Source of the DNA: Malaya genurostris
Taxonomy: Eukaryota; Arthropoda; Insecta; Diptera; Culicidae
Assembly (NCBI RefSeq): GCF_030247185.1
Contig: NC_080571.1
Coordinates: 41,028,002-41,092,001, forward strand
Direction of reading: 5' to 3'
DNA length: 64,000 nt
Shown: positions 32,340 through 43,920 of the stretch, piece after piece
How positions within the stretch are numbered: position 1 is the stretch's first letter
Layout: each line of letters opens with the position of its first letter
The notes under the pieces: model-generated
What the model saw: only the letters and a program-made list of their open reading frames with translations
Told to the model about the DNA's origin: nothing
Database searches by the model: none
Position numbers and translations under genes: made by a program

Positions 32340-33722
32340 GGATTCCAGAAGAACAACAAAATCCTAACAGATGATGCGCGTTCGATAGCAGTTTGTGAAA
32401 TATTATAGTCGAACTTGAATACAGACTCTTTGCGACTGAAAGAGATGACGGAACATTTAGTGGCATTTAAATCCATTTTGTTGATGTTACACCAATTAGT
32501 ATAATTATCCAATTGTTCTTGTGGGAACTCTGAGTCAGCTGCAGATTTGATTATATAAAATATTTTAAAGTCCTCGGCGAACCATAGTTTCATACGTTTG
32601 ATCGAAAAATTTAGATCGTTGAGATACAATAATAATATAAACAGTCCAAGATGACATCCTTGAGCAACTCCAGAGGTGACAGCAAATGGTGGGGTTGTAC
32701 AATGTCCTATTTTTAAAGACTGTCGCAGAAAGTATGGACGCACTTTGATTTCGCTATAAATAATTCACAAGTGTTAGATATTCAAATTTTATTCGATGTA
32801 CTGATAATATTCGAGTAGTGGCTAGAAGCAAGATCTGGCCAGAAGACAACAGGATCCTTGTGGCTTCGAATCATGGTTAGAAGTCGGTTTTGTGAACATT
32901 CCTAGATGTATATTTCGCTGTTCATTGAAGCAGTGGTGATGAAGGGTTTCGAAATTTTACCGCAGCTACAAATTGCTTGCCAGACCACAGCTTTCTTACC
33001 AAATTTTTCGACTTCAATCGATGTCTCGGACTGGTTTAACACTTGCCCTTCTCGCACCGTATAATATTGTAGTCCCGGCAAGGATTATGCAGTTCAAATT
33101 TCCAGCAAGAATCGAATTGTACAGCTTTCGAACCCTCGACCTGATCGATGCTTCTTGTTTCGGACTACGTTTTGGTTGTTTCTGCTTCTTATAGGTTCGA
33201 AGATTCAAACGTTCTTTAGTACGAAGAACATTTGACTTCAAGTGTCCATTTTTTTGGCAACAACCCGAACTGAAACCTTCTTCTTTTGCTCGAACGCCTT
33301 CAGTATACGTTTATCCAACTGAGGGTTAGCAGGACCTTTTTTTCGACCCGTTTTCGATTTATCCTCAAAGGTGTTATCCTCACCGAACTTCCTGATTGCA
33401 TTTCGCCCGGCTTTTTCACTTACTCCTTTCATTTTTGCTATCTTTCTCAGTAACAGTCCGCGTTCTGTTCCTCATTTGTACACAATTTTTCGACGTTGTT
33501 CTGCTGAAAGTCCACGCATTTCGAAACAAACTAATGAAAACGAATAAACAACTGCACAAGTGGTTAGAGAAGTGTGTAAAAAACAGGACGCAGCCATAAA
33601 AATGAACAGATTCTGAACCATTGCGAAATGGCAGCGGTTTTTGGTTGCGTCCATACTTTCTGGGACAGTCTTTACGATCATTTCACGACCAGTTAGATAT
33701 ATCTTCTTTCAATTTCCACATT
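32340..33722 (-). pseudogene. Jockey-type reverse transcriptase fragment split by a DD37E insertion
   Basis: On the minus strand, YLTGREMIV (33,722-33,673) is interrupted exactly at TA by the transposon at 32,716-33,672 and continues as GHCTTPPFAVTSGVAQGCHL then LYLNDLNFSIKRMKLWFAED, SAADSEFPQEQLDNYTNWC and LNATKCSVISFSRK (down to 32,340). These are RT motifs of the same family as 4,539-5,233; the FADD box here reads FAED. The fragment is truncated at both sides and inactive. Confidence 0.85.
32716..33672 (-). mobile_element. DD37E Tc1/mariner deletion derivative
   Basis: Both TIRs match the complete element at 61,047-62,288, with TA on each side (32,714-32,715; 33,673-33,674). It has 957 bp against 1,242. 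About 300 bp of the 3' coding region, including the catalytic Glu box, is replaced by ~40 bp of unrelated filler after 32,770. A second deletion of ~35 bp with GATT microhomology near 33,085 removes the first Asp box (MDDETY); NLNCIILAGTT marks the join. The second Asp box FWPDL is intact (about 32,843). Non-autonomous but with complete ends. Confidence 0.88.
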
Positions 33723-35825
33723 TGAGCGGGGAAACGCAATCACATGTATCGAAAAGTATTTGTAATTTCTGGTAACAGCTTTGCTGAAATAGCAATTTGT
33801 ACCACTCAAGATCGAAATTTGTCAATCGTAAAAATACATTTGCTAGACAGGCTTCTCGAAAATTTTGTTTTTATTAAGGTGAAAATTCATTAGTTCGGCT
33901 AGCTCGACCAATTGCGGAAGCGTTCGCCCATCCTTAATTTTTTGGAGTTTCATAAAACTCACAAGCTTCAAAAATTTGCAAAGAATTTAGACTTTATTTT
34001 CAGGGAAATCATGTTTTGAGATCATTACACATTCAGTTTTGCTAGTTTTTTCTATGATAGTAGATAGAAATTTCAAAACAAATATGATTCAGACAGATGG
34101 GCCGCCGAATAAAAAAAAAAGTTGCTTGGCCTAAATATTGGCACTTTGACCGAAGTTTGTATCAAACCATACGGAGGTTCCGAGACTACCTTCTTCGACA
34201 GCATACTTTACTGCCGATTGCGCTTTCAGGTCTCAAGTGTGCAGCAGGCAGGCATCAGCTTACCATTCTATCGCACTTGCATTGCTCCGCCATAAATCAC
34301 GATCAATCTCATCGTGGCAAAAATAAAAACAAGTGGTACCGGCATCTCCCCGTCCCGGACTTTCAAGCCACGGTACAATCATAATCGTGACGAGTGTCAT
34401 GGAGGCGAAGGAGTACACACACACAGTTGTTACCATCCTCGCCATAACTATGGGTGAGCATACCAGGGGTCTAAATTTGATAGCGTTGCGTTGGCCAGGG
34501 TGTGTGATGGCGGTGGTGATGGTGGTGTATCGATCGGCACTTTCAACTTCTTGGAACTTGCGCCACTTGAGCGCGTCGTTGCAGTGCTAGGTACTCGTCT
34601 ATCACTACAAGACTTGTCCATAAGAGCGCATACCCTGTTTCGCTTCTCGCTTCTCGTCGCCGTCCGGTGTGGTTCTCCTCGCCGTCAGGGGTCTCGCTGA
34701 TCGGGAAAATTGTAGAAATGGTGTCGATAGGGAAATTTAATACCAATTTGGCCGGCAACGGTTGCACCGGGTACCTAATATGTAATGCAGTAACTCGCCA
34801 AGTGCGCTACAAACAAGCAGGGGTATCTTGCAATCACCGGGCCTGCCTCTGTTGGCTTGTAGCCGAGAAACAAGATTTGTCGTAAGAATATCTCGGTGTA
34901 CTTTCGGTCGGTCCGACGCACAACGCATTGCACAACTGCGAGCCACGATAACCACTTTTGGCCGGAGTGCCGTCGCCAACCGATGGACGATGTCGTATGC
35001 AAAAATGCTGCGACTTTGAAAGCAACGCTCACTTTCATCAGTGATTCAGTTTCTTTGTTTGGAATCGCGATTGCGTGGGCTAGGATATGAAAATCAACCT
35101 GCCAACAACTGGCGTCTAGCAGCTACGTAGCAACTAAAGTTCTTGGTCAACTGGCGCAAGACATCGAGAATCGACGGTGCGTTGGTTTGAACTGGCCGCA
35201 TGACACTGGCATTGGCGAACCCGTCGGCAGACAGGTGCCTGACACCTGACCAAATTCGTATGCATATTACCGCCGGTGGCCGGCAGTTTGTTCACACGGT
35301 GTAGGCTGCTTTGTTCCTGTTTAGTTCTGGTTGTCAAAATAAGAGCGGAGCGAACAAGAAAACTTAGTTTACCTGCGAACCGCGAAACGGATCGATTCGA
35401 AATGCAATCTGCAAACGCGACGTGGGGAAAATCCGTAGCCGGCTCTATCGGTGGGTGTTCGGAAATCCAACTTTTTCTTTTTTGAGCTTACCTGGAAAAG
35501 AGGAAACAAAACAGTAAATTAACATCGCTTTTTTTTCAAGGGTGAATACAATCAATCGAGGAAGGATTGAAACTATAATAGATTGAACATTTGTTTGACG
35601 ATTATAATGTGAAAACTATGTATAGATAAGATTAGTTCATAAAATTAATAATTCATTTTAATGCAAATTTTCAAAGCTGTAAACTTATGCATCGGCTGCG
35701 AGATTTGTTGAAACAGAAGTACCAGTTCCGCTTCCGAATTCTATCTTTATCCGACTTCTGGTTCCTGAATTACAGAGTGGTATGATAGATTTAAATGAAA
35801 AATCTTATGGTCACATAGCTTGCTT
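33723..35825. other. Unassigned region with GC-richer island 34,100-35,480
   Basis: 34,100-35,480 is free of every repeat family seen here and has overlapping open frames on both strands of 60-100 codons, as expected from GC-richer DNA, with none giving a known domain. A string matching a 5' splice donor on the minus strand (CCAGGTAAGC, rc of 35,488-35,497) lies at its right edge. It could contain untranslated exons or regulatory sequence of a host gene; unproven. Confidence 0.35.
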
Positions 35826-35829
35826 TTGA

Positions 35830-36345
35830 ATGTTATCTTTATCCGACTGTCGGTTCCGGAATTACAAAGCAATATGTGCAAATCAATGAGAAAATGCCCA
35901 CTCAATTTTCTCGGAAATTTCTTAACCGATTTCTACAAACTAAGGTGGAAATGAAATTTTTTGAAATTCTTCAAAATGCCTCCGAAAACTTAATCCAAAT
36001 TCGACTTAACGTACCGGTAATAGTAAAGAAAAGCTCCAAAAACGGATCTCACTTCGATTTCTCAGCAACGGTTAATCTGATTTTCACAAATCACATGATT
36101 CAAATTAAAGCTCTCAGTGTCATAAAAAATACCGTGCAATTTCATCCACATCCGACTACCGGTTGCGAAATTATAGGGCGATGAGTTTCAAAATTTTCAA
36201 GCCGTCATACAAAATGACAATGCAAAACCGGTACGCATTGGTACGTGCTGGTACGGAAGATAAAAAACACCAATGCCTTTCTCATATTACATATGTTTTC
36301 GAAAATATAAGTAATATGAGAAAGGCCTTATCACATCACTAGGTG
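35830..36345 (-). repeat. Dispersed repeat family P, copy on minus strand
   Basis: Reads from AATCCACCTAGTGATGTGAT (about 36,345) down to about 35,830 on the minus strand and matches 56,310-57,180 on the plus strand over its length, with shared strings CGTACCAGCACGTA, CCCTATAATTTCG and GAGAGCTTTAATTTGAATCA. Near its start is a perfect 16-bp inverted repeat (36,275-36,290 / 36,311-36,326, GCCTTTCTCATATTAC). No coding capacity was recognised. Confidence 0.7.
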
Positions 36346-36639
36346 GATTAAAAAAGGTTTTTTTTAACCGTTTTTTCGGTAAATGTAAATGAAAACAGTT
36401 ACAAATAATTTAGTTATGAGATTGTATGGGTTATCACGAAGATAATGCAGAATTTCCTACTTAATTAAGGTTCAACATGTCACATCCGAACAATTATGTT
36501 CCCAAAAAGGGGTCGTGCTAAAAACAATTCTAGCCAAAATACTACGCTGAAAAGTACTGTATTCAATATTGCAATCACTCAGAAACGATTGTATTAAAAA
36601 TTGTGTTCGATTTTGGTTCCGAGCGTAATTTCATCGTGC

Positions 36640-38015
36640 TTCGTTCAAAACCCCAACTATTGGGATATGGTGGAAAAATTGACTAAACAAAAATATCGAT
36701 ATTTCCGTTAATAGAAGACAGATTCTCACAATCTATGGCTTGCTTGATTCATTTTACGGTAAGGTATCTAAATTTGAAAACATATTTAGTTTTCAAGGTC
36801 GGAAGTCGGAATCGGATAAAGTTCACCAATTTCGTATGGGACCGTGAGTCTTTTAATTTGAAGTTTTGTTTGTAAAATTCTTTCTGGCCTTTTTTGAGAA
36901 AACGATTGGGCTCTTCTCTTCCCGATACTTTCGAAACCAGAATTCGGAAATCAGTGAAGCCGAAGTCAGTTTAATTCATCTAAGGGATTTTAAACTATTT
37001 CATTTGAATCAAAATCTCTGAAAATCTGTGCAATCGTAGTGCGTCCCAAATAAAAATTTTTGGTACCTCCCGGGATCAAAAATCGAATTCCGGTAAAACT
37101 GATATAAGTTTATTTGGCAATTGACCATCAAAATCTGCAAACCAGATAAACCCGATTATTTTGTGTGAAATTAACATTTTACCACTAATCACCTTGTATC
37201 TCTGGAACCAGAAGTCGGATCTGATTGAAAAACAAGAAGCTTTTATGGGATATTACGACCCTTCATTTCAATCTTAGACGAAGGAACATGTGCCAATCAT
37301 CTACGAGGAAAATGAGTGACATTATTTTTATTTTTTTCCACATATAATCCTGTAGTTCCGGAACCAGAAGTCGAATCCAAATGAATTTTGTTTGGAAGCA
37401 TGGGATTTTTATATGAATCTAAGTTTGTAGAAATCGGTTCAGCCACCTCCAAGAAAACTTAATGATATTGTTTGCCGCACACACATTTGCTGATCTAGAC
37501 GAACTGATTTGAACAATAGATGAATGAAAGAAGTTATGTTCTTCCAGCTATTTTTGCTATGAGTAGTTTTAATCAAAATAATGATGAAATTTGCGACTAG
37601 TTTGATCAAAATCGGCTCAATCTTCCTAGATTTCGACCTCTTTTTTAACAGCACACATACCAACACACACACAAACATTTGCTCATTTCGTCAAACTGAA
37701 TTGACTGACTTCGGATTTTTTTTCTAAAGTTTGAGCGAAAACGAAAAAATTCTTCAAAATTTTGCTCAAACCGATTTCAAACAGTAGTTTATATTAGTAG
37801 CTGGCCAAATGAACCAAGCCGATTACACCTATAACGGTTCCCGACTCCGGAAGTACCGGAAATAGTAATCAAAAACTCAAAAACATGACTCTCTTCATTA
37901 TCTCAGGGACGGTTGAGTCGATTTTCACTACTTTAGTCTCGAATGAAAGGTTTTACGATCTCATAGACTGCAAGTGACTTTTGTTCGGATTCGATTTCCG
38001 ATTCCGGATCAAGAA
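36640..38015 (+). repeat. Family P/Q repeat array, decayed
   Basis: Repeated modules of the form CCGGAACCAGAAGTCG-ATC plus AAATCGGTTCAGCCA strings, and ACACACACAAACATTTGCTC at 37,660-37,685, typical of the internal modules and tail region of this family. Boundaries are not clear. Confidence 0.55.
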
Positions 38016-38312
38016 GGGTGTTTAAAATTCCAAACTGTCGTTTGAAGCAATGTAAAACAATGTAAAAACGGAAAATTCGTCCCAATTTAACTCTAAACTG
38101 ATAACAAGTAGAATAAGTTTTGCTAGTTTATGCCCAGACAAACAGATATTGAGATTTTACTACACCGTTTTTCTCCTTCCAAATGTGACAGAAGCGGCTT
38201 TGATGCTTTGGGTTATTGGAGACCCAATTTATTCAAAGCCCCAATTTCGGTTATTAGGTTCAAACCTCTTCCAGGCCAACTTTAGAACACTTCGTTAGTA
38301 AATGACGAACTT

Positions 38313-39157
38313 CAGTTCGCATTCACATCTCATTCAAGTCAGTCGATAAAACAAAACCGCTTACGTTCGGGACAGAAGAAACCAAGTACAGTATTGTGTA
38401 GAGAACAATATAACGACCTTGAAATGAGTGAACCAAACGAACAAAAGCTACCGCCGACACGAAAGAATACAATTGTTGTTGACTTCAGACAGTGCAAAAT
38501 TCGACCTTCGATACGAGAACTTGAAGGTTTGCTTAAGGAGCAAATGCATCTTGACATTAAACATTCCAGTATATATGGAAGATAGTGCTATAGAAGTGCG
38601 TGTGCATGATCTTCCCTCAAGCGTCATCGATCCTTATATTCGCAAAACCATGTCCCAATACGGAGAAAAAGAAAAGTGGAAGAATTTTTTCCCCGGAATT
38701 CTAAATGGCATACGTTTGTTACGCATGCGCTTGAGGAGACCTATACCTTCTTATGTGACATTCGGTCAGGATACAAGAATCCCGTGCAAATCACTTGTTA
38801 ACTATGACAATCAGATGGCCACATGTTAATATTGCCAAAAAGCTGTTCACTACGGTAAGCCATGTGATAAACTGGACAAGGAGACAACCACACCAAAGGA
38901 CAACGGTGCTTCCTTCACACCAACCCCAAGCAACCCCAGTACACCTGTGACAGTCACCAACAACAGTGAAGCTTCCCCTTTAACTAAACCATCCAACGTA
39001 TCCCCTATAGAACAAAGTACACCAGCTGCAGTTAACAACTTACCATCCAACCAACCAACCAACCAGCAGCTGCAAACAATGTACAACAAGACGCATCTAC
39101 AGCAACTAGCTTGTACGCAAATAGGCCTGAATAAAATATCTCTTAAATAAAAAAAAT
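38313..39157 (+). mobile_element. ORF1-only retroposon derived from a LINE
   Basis: Starts CAGTTCGC and ends in an A-rich tail after AATAAAATATCTCTTAAAT. The flanks AATGACGAACTT (38,301-38,312) and AATGTTGAACTT (39,155-39,166) match at 10 of 12 bases, a plausible old target duplication. It shares both termini with 1,629-1,852. It encodes only a decayed ORF1; no endonuclease or RT lies between the ORF1 region and the 3' end, so it depended on a helper LINE. Confidence 0.75.
38424..39148 (+). pseudogene. LINE ORF1 (gag-like) pseudogene
   Basis: Starts MSEPNEQKLPPTRKNTIVVD at ATG 38,424 and runs through PSIRELEGLLKEQMHLDIKH. It switches frame near 38,575 to YMEDSAIEVRVHDLPSSV, KWKNFFPGILNGIRLLRMRL and PSYVTFGQ, then hits TAA at 38,826 just before YCQKAVHYGKPC, where a zinc-knuckle Cys series is expected. 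The KNFFPGI-NG-R---MRL module is one I associate with ORF1 proteins of mosquito non-LTR elements. A Pro/Thr/Asn-rich tail follows to a stop near 39,148. Confidence 0.75.
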
Positions 39158-39414
39158 GTTGAACTTTTTCGTAGTTTCAAGCTACCGAATTTCTGAAAAG
39201 TATACCAATAAATTCACTCTTGTGGGATGTGCGCTTGGGGAAAACGGTACAGTTTCCTAACCATATACGCATCAATCAAACTCATCTTATGTGACCAACG
39301 TCACGTAAAACGGTTTTCAGACGGACGTTAGGATTTTTCCTCCTCCTTCGATAAAAATAATCATGACATCACATTTGCAAAATTTCATCAACTTTGTTTT
39401 GATACGAACGTCCT

Positions 39415-39800
39415 TTGATGGATACAATCATATCTCAGGAATCGTCATCTAGAACATCTGGAATTTCGCAAGGAAGCCATCTCTGTTCTTTGATATTTTT
39501 GCTGTACTTTAATTATGTTAATTTTTCTCCAGATCGAAATGTTCGATCGTTAGGTTTACGAGAAATGAAGTGCCTTTCAAATTCGAGTACTATATTGAAG
39601 GATTTATGATTAGTAGATCGATGTGCATCAAGGATCTTGGTGTTTTTTCTTGATGAGCAGTTGACATTGAAGCAACATATCAGCTACATTATTGCTAAAG
39701 CTTCTTTCTAAGATGTTTACTGCTTGACATCCCTATATTGTTTACTCGTTCGTTCTACTTGTTGGATTCGATCTTCGCCGTTTTCTTCGGAATAATCTTC
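39415..39800 (+). pseudogene. Jockey-type reverse transcriptase fragment, third copy
   Basis: Frames read TSGISQGSHLCSLIFLLYFN, then after a frameshift FFLDEQLTLKQHISYIIAKA and SLYCLLVRS. The order (QGSHLG, LGV-LD--LT, LYC-L-RS) matches the minus-strand copies at 4,539 and 32,340. Multiple stops; no FADD box. Confidence 0.75.
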
Positions 39801-40194
39801 ATCAACTATCATCGATCTATGAGAGTCGCGGATTGCTAATTGGTCTAGGCACACTACAAGTAAGACGGAAGCTGTCACGTGTATCAATGATAGCAGATGT
39901 TTTGAGCGACAGAATCGACTGCCCCCCTTTGCTCTGTGAGATTAATATCAATGTTCGATATTATTGTTTGTGGTATTAATATCGAATACCTTCTTCGACA
40001 TTTTCTACGATCCTCATGTGCACGGAAAAGGCACTAACATAATGACAAGAAATGCTCGAAATTTTGTGATGGATGTATATGAAATTAAATTCACATAAGT
40101 GATTTTTTCTGTGACTGATTTTTTTTAAGAATATCTTTTGAGCTGATTTTTTCACGAGTGATAATGAAATCTACATTTTCTGATCATGATTTTT

Positions 40195-40400
40195 CCAACA
40201 CTGCTATCATATCAATCTAAGTTTGTAGAAATCGGTTCAGCCATCTTCGAGAAAATCAAGTGCTTATTTTTGCAGATACACACACAAACACGCACAGACA
40301 TTTTGCGATCTCGACGAACAGATTCGAATGGTGTATGACACTCGGCTTTCACAGTGATTGCATGCCGATCTATACGAGTAAGATGAAATAAACCTGAATG
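40195..40400 (+). repeat. Dispersed repeat family P, 3' end
   Basis: AAATCGGTTCAGCCATCTTC, a CA-rich tract, TTTTGCGATCTCGACGAACAG and TTTCACAGTGATTGCATGCC follow in the same order as at 53,385-53,490 and 12,345-12,412. Confidence 0.65.
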
Positions 40401-43120
40401 ACTCGTTTTCTTTATTTTACTTTTTCGAATAATTTCCTTATTCTTTAGAAAGTGTCAATCAAATATTTTCGATACAATCAACAATGTCCGAGTTACAACA
40501 ATTTGAGAAAAGTGCATCGGAATATGTAAAAACTGATGTTTTGTCACCCATTACTAGAATTGCTCTTATGCTGAATCAAACTAAATAAGCAAACATAAAT
40601 TTTGTGATTTCGACGAACTGAATCGAATGGAACCTAATATTGAGTCAACTTTTTTTCCCACTGCAAAGAAATTAGTTTTTCGCAGTGATTGGATAGGTTA
40701 TCCAAATGGGATAGAAGATTTGACTGAAAATGTGAAGGGGGAATTCAAGGAAGCGTACTGAAGCTTACTTATTAGGGAGAGTGGAAATGCCAACTTTCTT
40801 CTGGTTAAAAAATAGGGACTATTCATAATTTTTCACCGGATTCTTTTTCATTTCCAGTGAATCGTGGTGAAACACTCTGATTCTTTAGCATATGCGAAGC
40901 GGCAAAGCCCGATAAATTTAGTATGAACAAAGAAGTCTTGGAATTCGTCTGTATAAGTAAGTAACATATATTCGTGTACTGTAATGTTCTTTCAATTATT
41001 TCAGACTGAATTCGAAAATATTTCGCTTTCAGAGATTCGAAGAGAACAGTTCTTCAACACATTATATTACCAACAATATAAAGTTTCAACGAACCACAAT
41101 GAAAGTCAGAAGAAAAAAATATCACTCGATTTCATTCGGCAAAGTACCGTAAACTTCCAGCCACAACACCATCATCCCAGACAGTGGCCCAAAAGTTCAT
41201 CCGAGTTCAAGAACCGATCGTTTCGCGCACAGCAAAAATCAACGGCAGCAAGAGAAGACGAGCGAAAAAAAAACTTGACTCTGGATGAACTTTCGTACCA
41301 ACCAACACTGTTTCCCGGGGCGCTATCATCAGTACTCACCAGCATCACCAGATGAAGAAAAAAAAAGCATACCAATTCAGAGTTGGGGAAACAGAACTGA
41401 AGCGAAAGACGAATGCTGGCGCTATTCCGGGAGCAGAATGGACTCCATCGAACCGATCTGTCGTTTGCCAGTTTTGTGATCTTGATACATTGACCTTCAG
41501 AAGGACTTGCACTTCGGGGCTCACTAATACAGCGAACCGTTCGAAACGGGGTTGAAAACTGAAAACGGTGACGACGTTCGGTCAAGTGGAAAGTGCTTCC
41601 ATCGATGAATCCGAAGAAGATCGATGCCACGCACGACACACTGCCATAAGTCATTAACAGAAGAAGCAAAAAAAAAAAACAACTATCTTCCTACGTTGTT
41701 TTACGATCTGCTTTGGGGCGCCAAAGGGAATGTCGAATTCTGCTTCGAAGCTCATTTTGTGTGTTGGCCACTTTTGTAGCCACTTTATAAAGAAGATTTG
41801 CCATGTTTGGCATTCTGTGAAAAAACGGTAGCCCTTTTTTTCCAGGAAATTGTTCTTCGTGGAAAATAATGAAACACGAGTCGCACCAGAATCAACACCG
41901 AGACCACGCGGAGTTGCAGGTCTGACAACGCTGTCCATGTTTAATGAGTCGGTTGAAAACGGATTCTTTTTTATTTATTATCAGACACGTCGTATGTAGC
42001 GTTCCATGTTTAAAAACTTTCACAACTGTGACACTCGAAAAATTTGCTTGATCAATCTTTTTTTTCGAAGTCTAAGCGATGTGTGTCATAAATTGTTGAC
42101 ACCGGCGACCTGCCGGCGAATGTTTGCTGACTGGGATTTGAGTCACTTGAAAATCAATTTCTACGAAGTACTAATTTGCTTACATTACCCCGGAGGCCCA
42201 CTAAGACTACCTCCTCCAACTGGTAAAAAAAAAACATCCATACATAAAAAAATTGAAAGTTGGGATTCCAGTCCACCGTGTAACCTTCACAGCATCCCAT
42301 CCGTTTAGCCGAAGGAAAACCAGTTTTGCCGCATTCGCGCGTTCCAGTCGCCCAATCGCCAGGCCATTTACAGCTCTCGAAGTTGTCCCGATTTTTGCGG
42401 CTCTCGGTCTCTCTCTGTCTCGCCCTTAACTGAATGAAGCACAAACGAAGCTTTGCGATGATCGTAAAAGGTAACCCGCATGCGAAAGCGCACAGAAATT
42501 CACTTGCTATCCAGTGGACCGATATAGCGAGTCCCTTCATCGAGGCCGCACCGCGCCTGCTCCGGTCGATGATGATGACGATGATGGGTCCGGATTCGAA
42601 GAAGCAAAAGCAAACCTGCCTGTACCTCTTTCAGTTTTAGAAGCCGATAAGTTTACCGTCGTCGTCGTCATCATCGTCGTAATGAGAACACGACAGTTTC
42701 ATGCTGTTACTGGGACTGCTGGCTGCTGCTGCATCATCCGGGCGGCCAACACATCCTCTTTTCTCCCGAAGTGGTGTTGATGGTCGTGGATCGCGAATAG
42801 CACCACCATGGATAGAGTATGGTTAGAGTGCATTTAGAGTACCATCGGCAGCCAGCCAGCCAGCCATTTCGGGGCCCCCATATGCGAGATTGGAATTCAA
42901 GCCCGATTTCACCTTCCGCGGTAGGCGGCCAGGAATAGCATAGCGATCTATCGCGAACCTCCGTTTGCCAATCACACGGTGCAATGTGGATCGGCGCAGG
43001 GTTGAAGTTTCGAAATCTATTCCCGATTCGGAGTTTTGTAAAATACTATTTTCTAACTCCACGACGACCGTAGATCAGACTCCATCGGATTGAACCCGTT
43101 GATCACATAAATCAAGGCAA
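40401..43120. other. Unassigned region with GC-richer island 41,000-43,120
   Basis: A good 3' splice acceptor context (pyrimidine tract then ATTTCAG at about 40,998-41,004) precedes an open frame to 41,355, and GTAAGTAAC occurs at 40,957; the 48-nt gap is short for an intron. A 165-codon minus-strand frame (41,669-41,172) is probably an antisense shadow. No domain recognised. CGT/CAT-type triplet runs lie near 42,570 and 42,655. Plausibly host untranslated exon or regulatory DNA. Confidence 0.3.
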
Positions 43121-43128
43121 TAACAAGT

Positions 43129-43290
43129 TTTTTTTTTTATTTTATTTCGATTATAGAGGTTTTAACCTTAAGGTCATTCGCCTCTTCGGGCCAGAAAATT
43201 TTTCTGACTCTATGTGCGGGGATGGGAATCGAACCCAGGCAGGCTGCGTGAAAGGCATCGACTTACCCATCACGCTGTACCCGTCCCCGC
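43129..43290 (-). mobile_element. tRNA-derived SINE, full length, 10-bp target duplication
   Basis: Minus strand: tRNA-like head GCGGGGACGGGTACAGCGTG, a perfect B box GGTTCGATTCC (rc of 43,225-43,235), a body with TTTTCTGGCCCGAAGAGGCG and GACCTTAAGGTTAAAACCTC, then an A-rich tail. Flanked by perfect AATAACAAGT at 43,119-43,128 and 43,291-43,300. The body is of the type found in mosquito SINEs such as Feilai; the family name is from memory. Mobilised by LINE enzymes and transcribed by Pol III. Confidence 0.92.
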
Positions 43291-43300
43291 AATAACAAGT

Positions 43301-43920
43301 AAATATCGCTCGAATAGCCCGAAGCCTGCTGGACCCCAACACAACCAAGACCTATCATGTTTTGTTTCAACTGGTTACTGCAGCGCCTATCACCGGTGGT
43401 GGCGGCGGCGGCATGACAGCAAAGTGTGTACCGCAATGATATGTTGTTAGCTGGGTCGGATCGGGTCTGAAACCGAAACAATCCAACTCTCCAGCAAGTT
43501 TTACGATCAGAAAATCTAGCAAAATCGTGCAAACTTCACCATCCTACCGGTTTCGGTTTCTAATTGAACGTGCCTTCGCCGTACTATCACCTGAATGACT
43601 CTTCGGTGAGATCCTTCATTCATAGCTGGCAACAGGAGAAAACAGCTTCACTGAATGAACTGGATCCGACGAAACCATGACCGAAAACTCCTACCGCAGA
43701 TTGAAATCTTTCACGGTAACAAATGAAGAGCCGTCGGCGGGTGTTTGTCGATGAGAAACGTTTACTGATTATTTATTGAAATAATTAATAACGAAAAATT
43801 GAATTGAAAACGATTTGTTGAAGGTTAATGAAAACGGATCGCTCAGAGGCTCGGTTTGGTAGAACTGCTCGGTCATAAAGCTGCAGAAGAGCGTCGCACA
43901 TGTACACTGTGCTCAGTTCA
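43301..43920. other. Intergenic DNA, nothing recognised
   Basis: Moderately GC-rich (GGC repeats near 43,398-43,412); no gene or repeat identified. Confidence 0.3.

Noticed and set aside
34260..35485. Dense overlapping open frames on both strands suggesting genes
   Set aside because: All are under ~90 codons, overlap in all frames and show no domain or splice pattern; expected from GC-richer DNA.
41172..41669. 165-codon open frame on the minus strand
   Set aside because: It overlaps plus-strand frames of similar quality in a GC-richer block, has Ser/Phe-rich low-information composition, and shows no domain.
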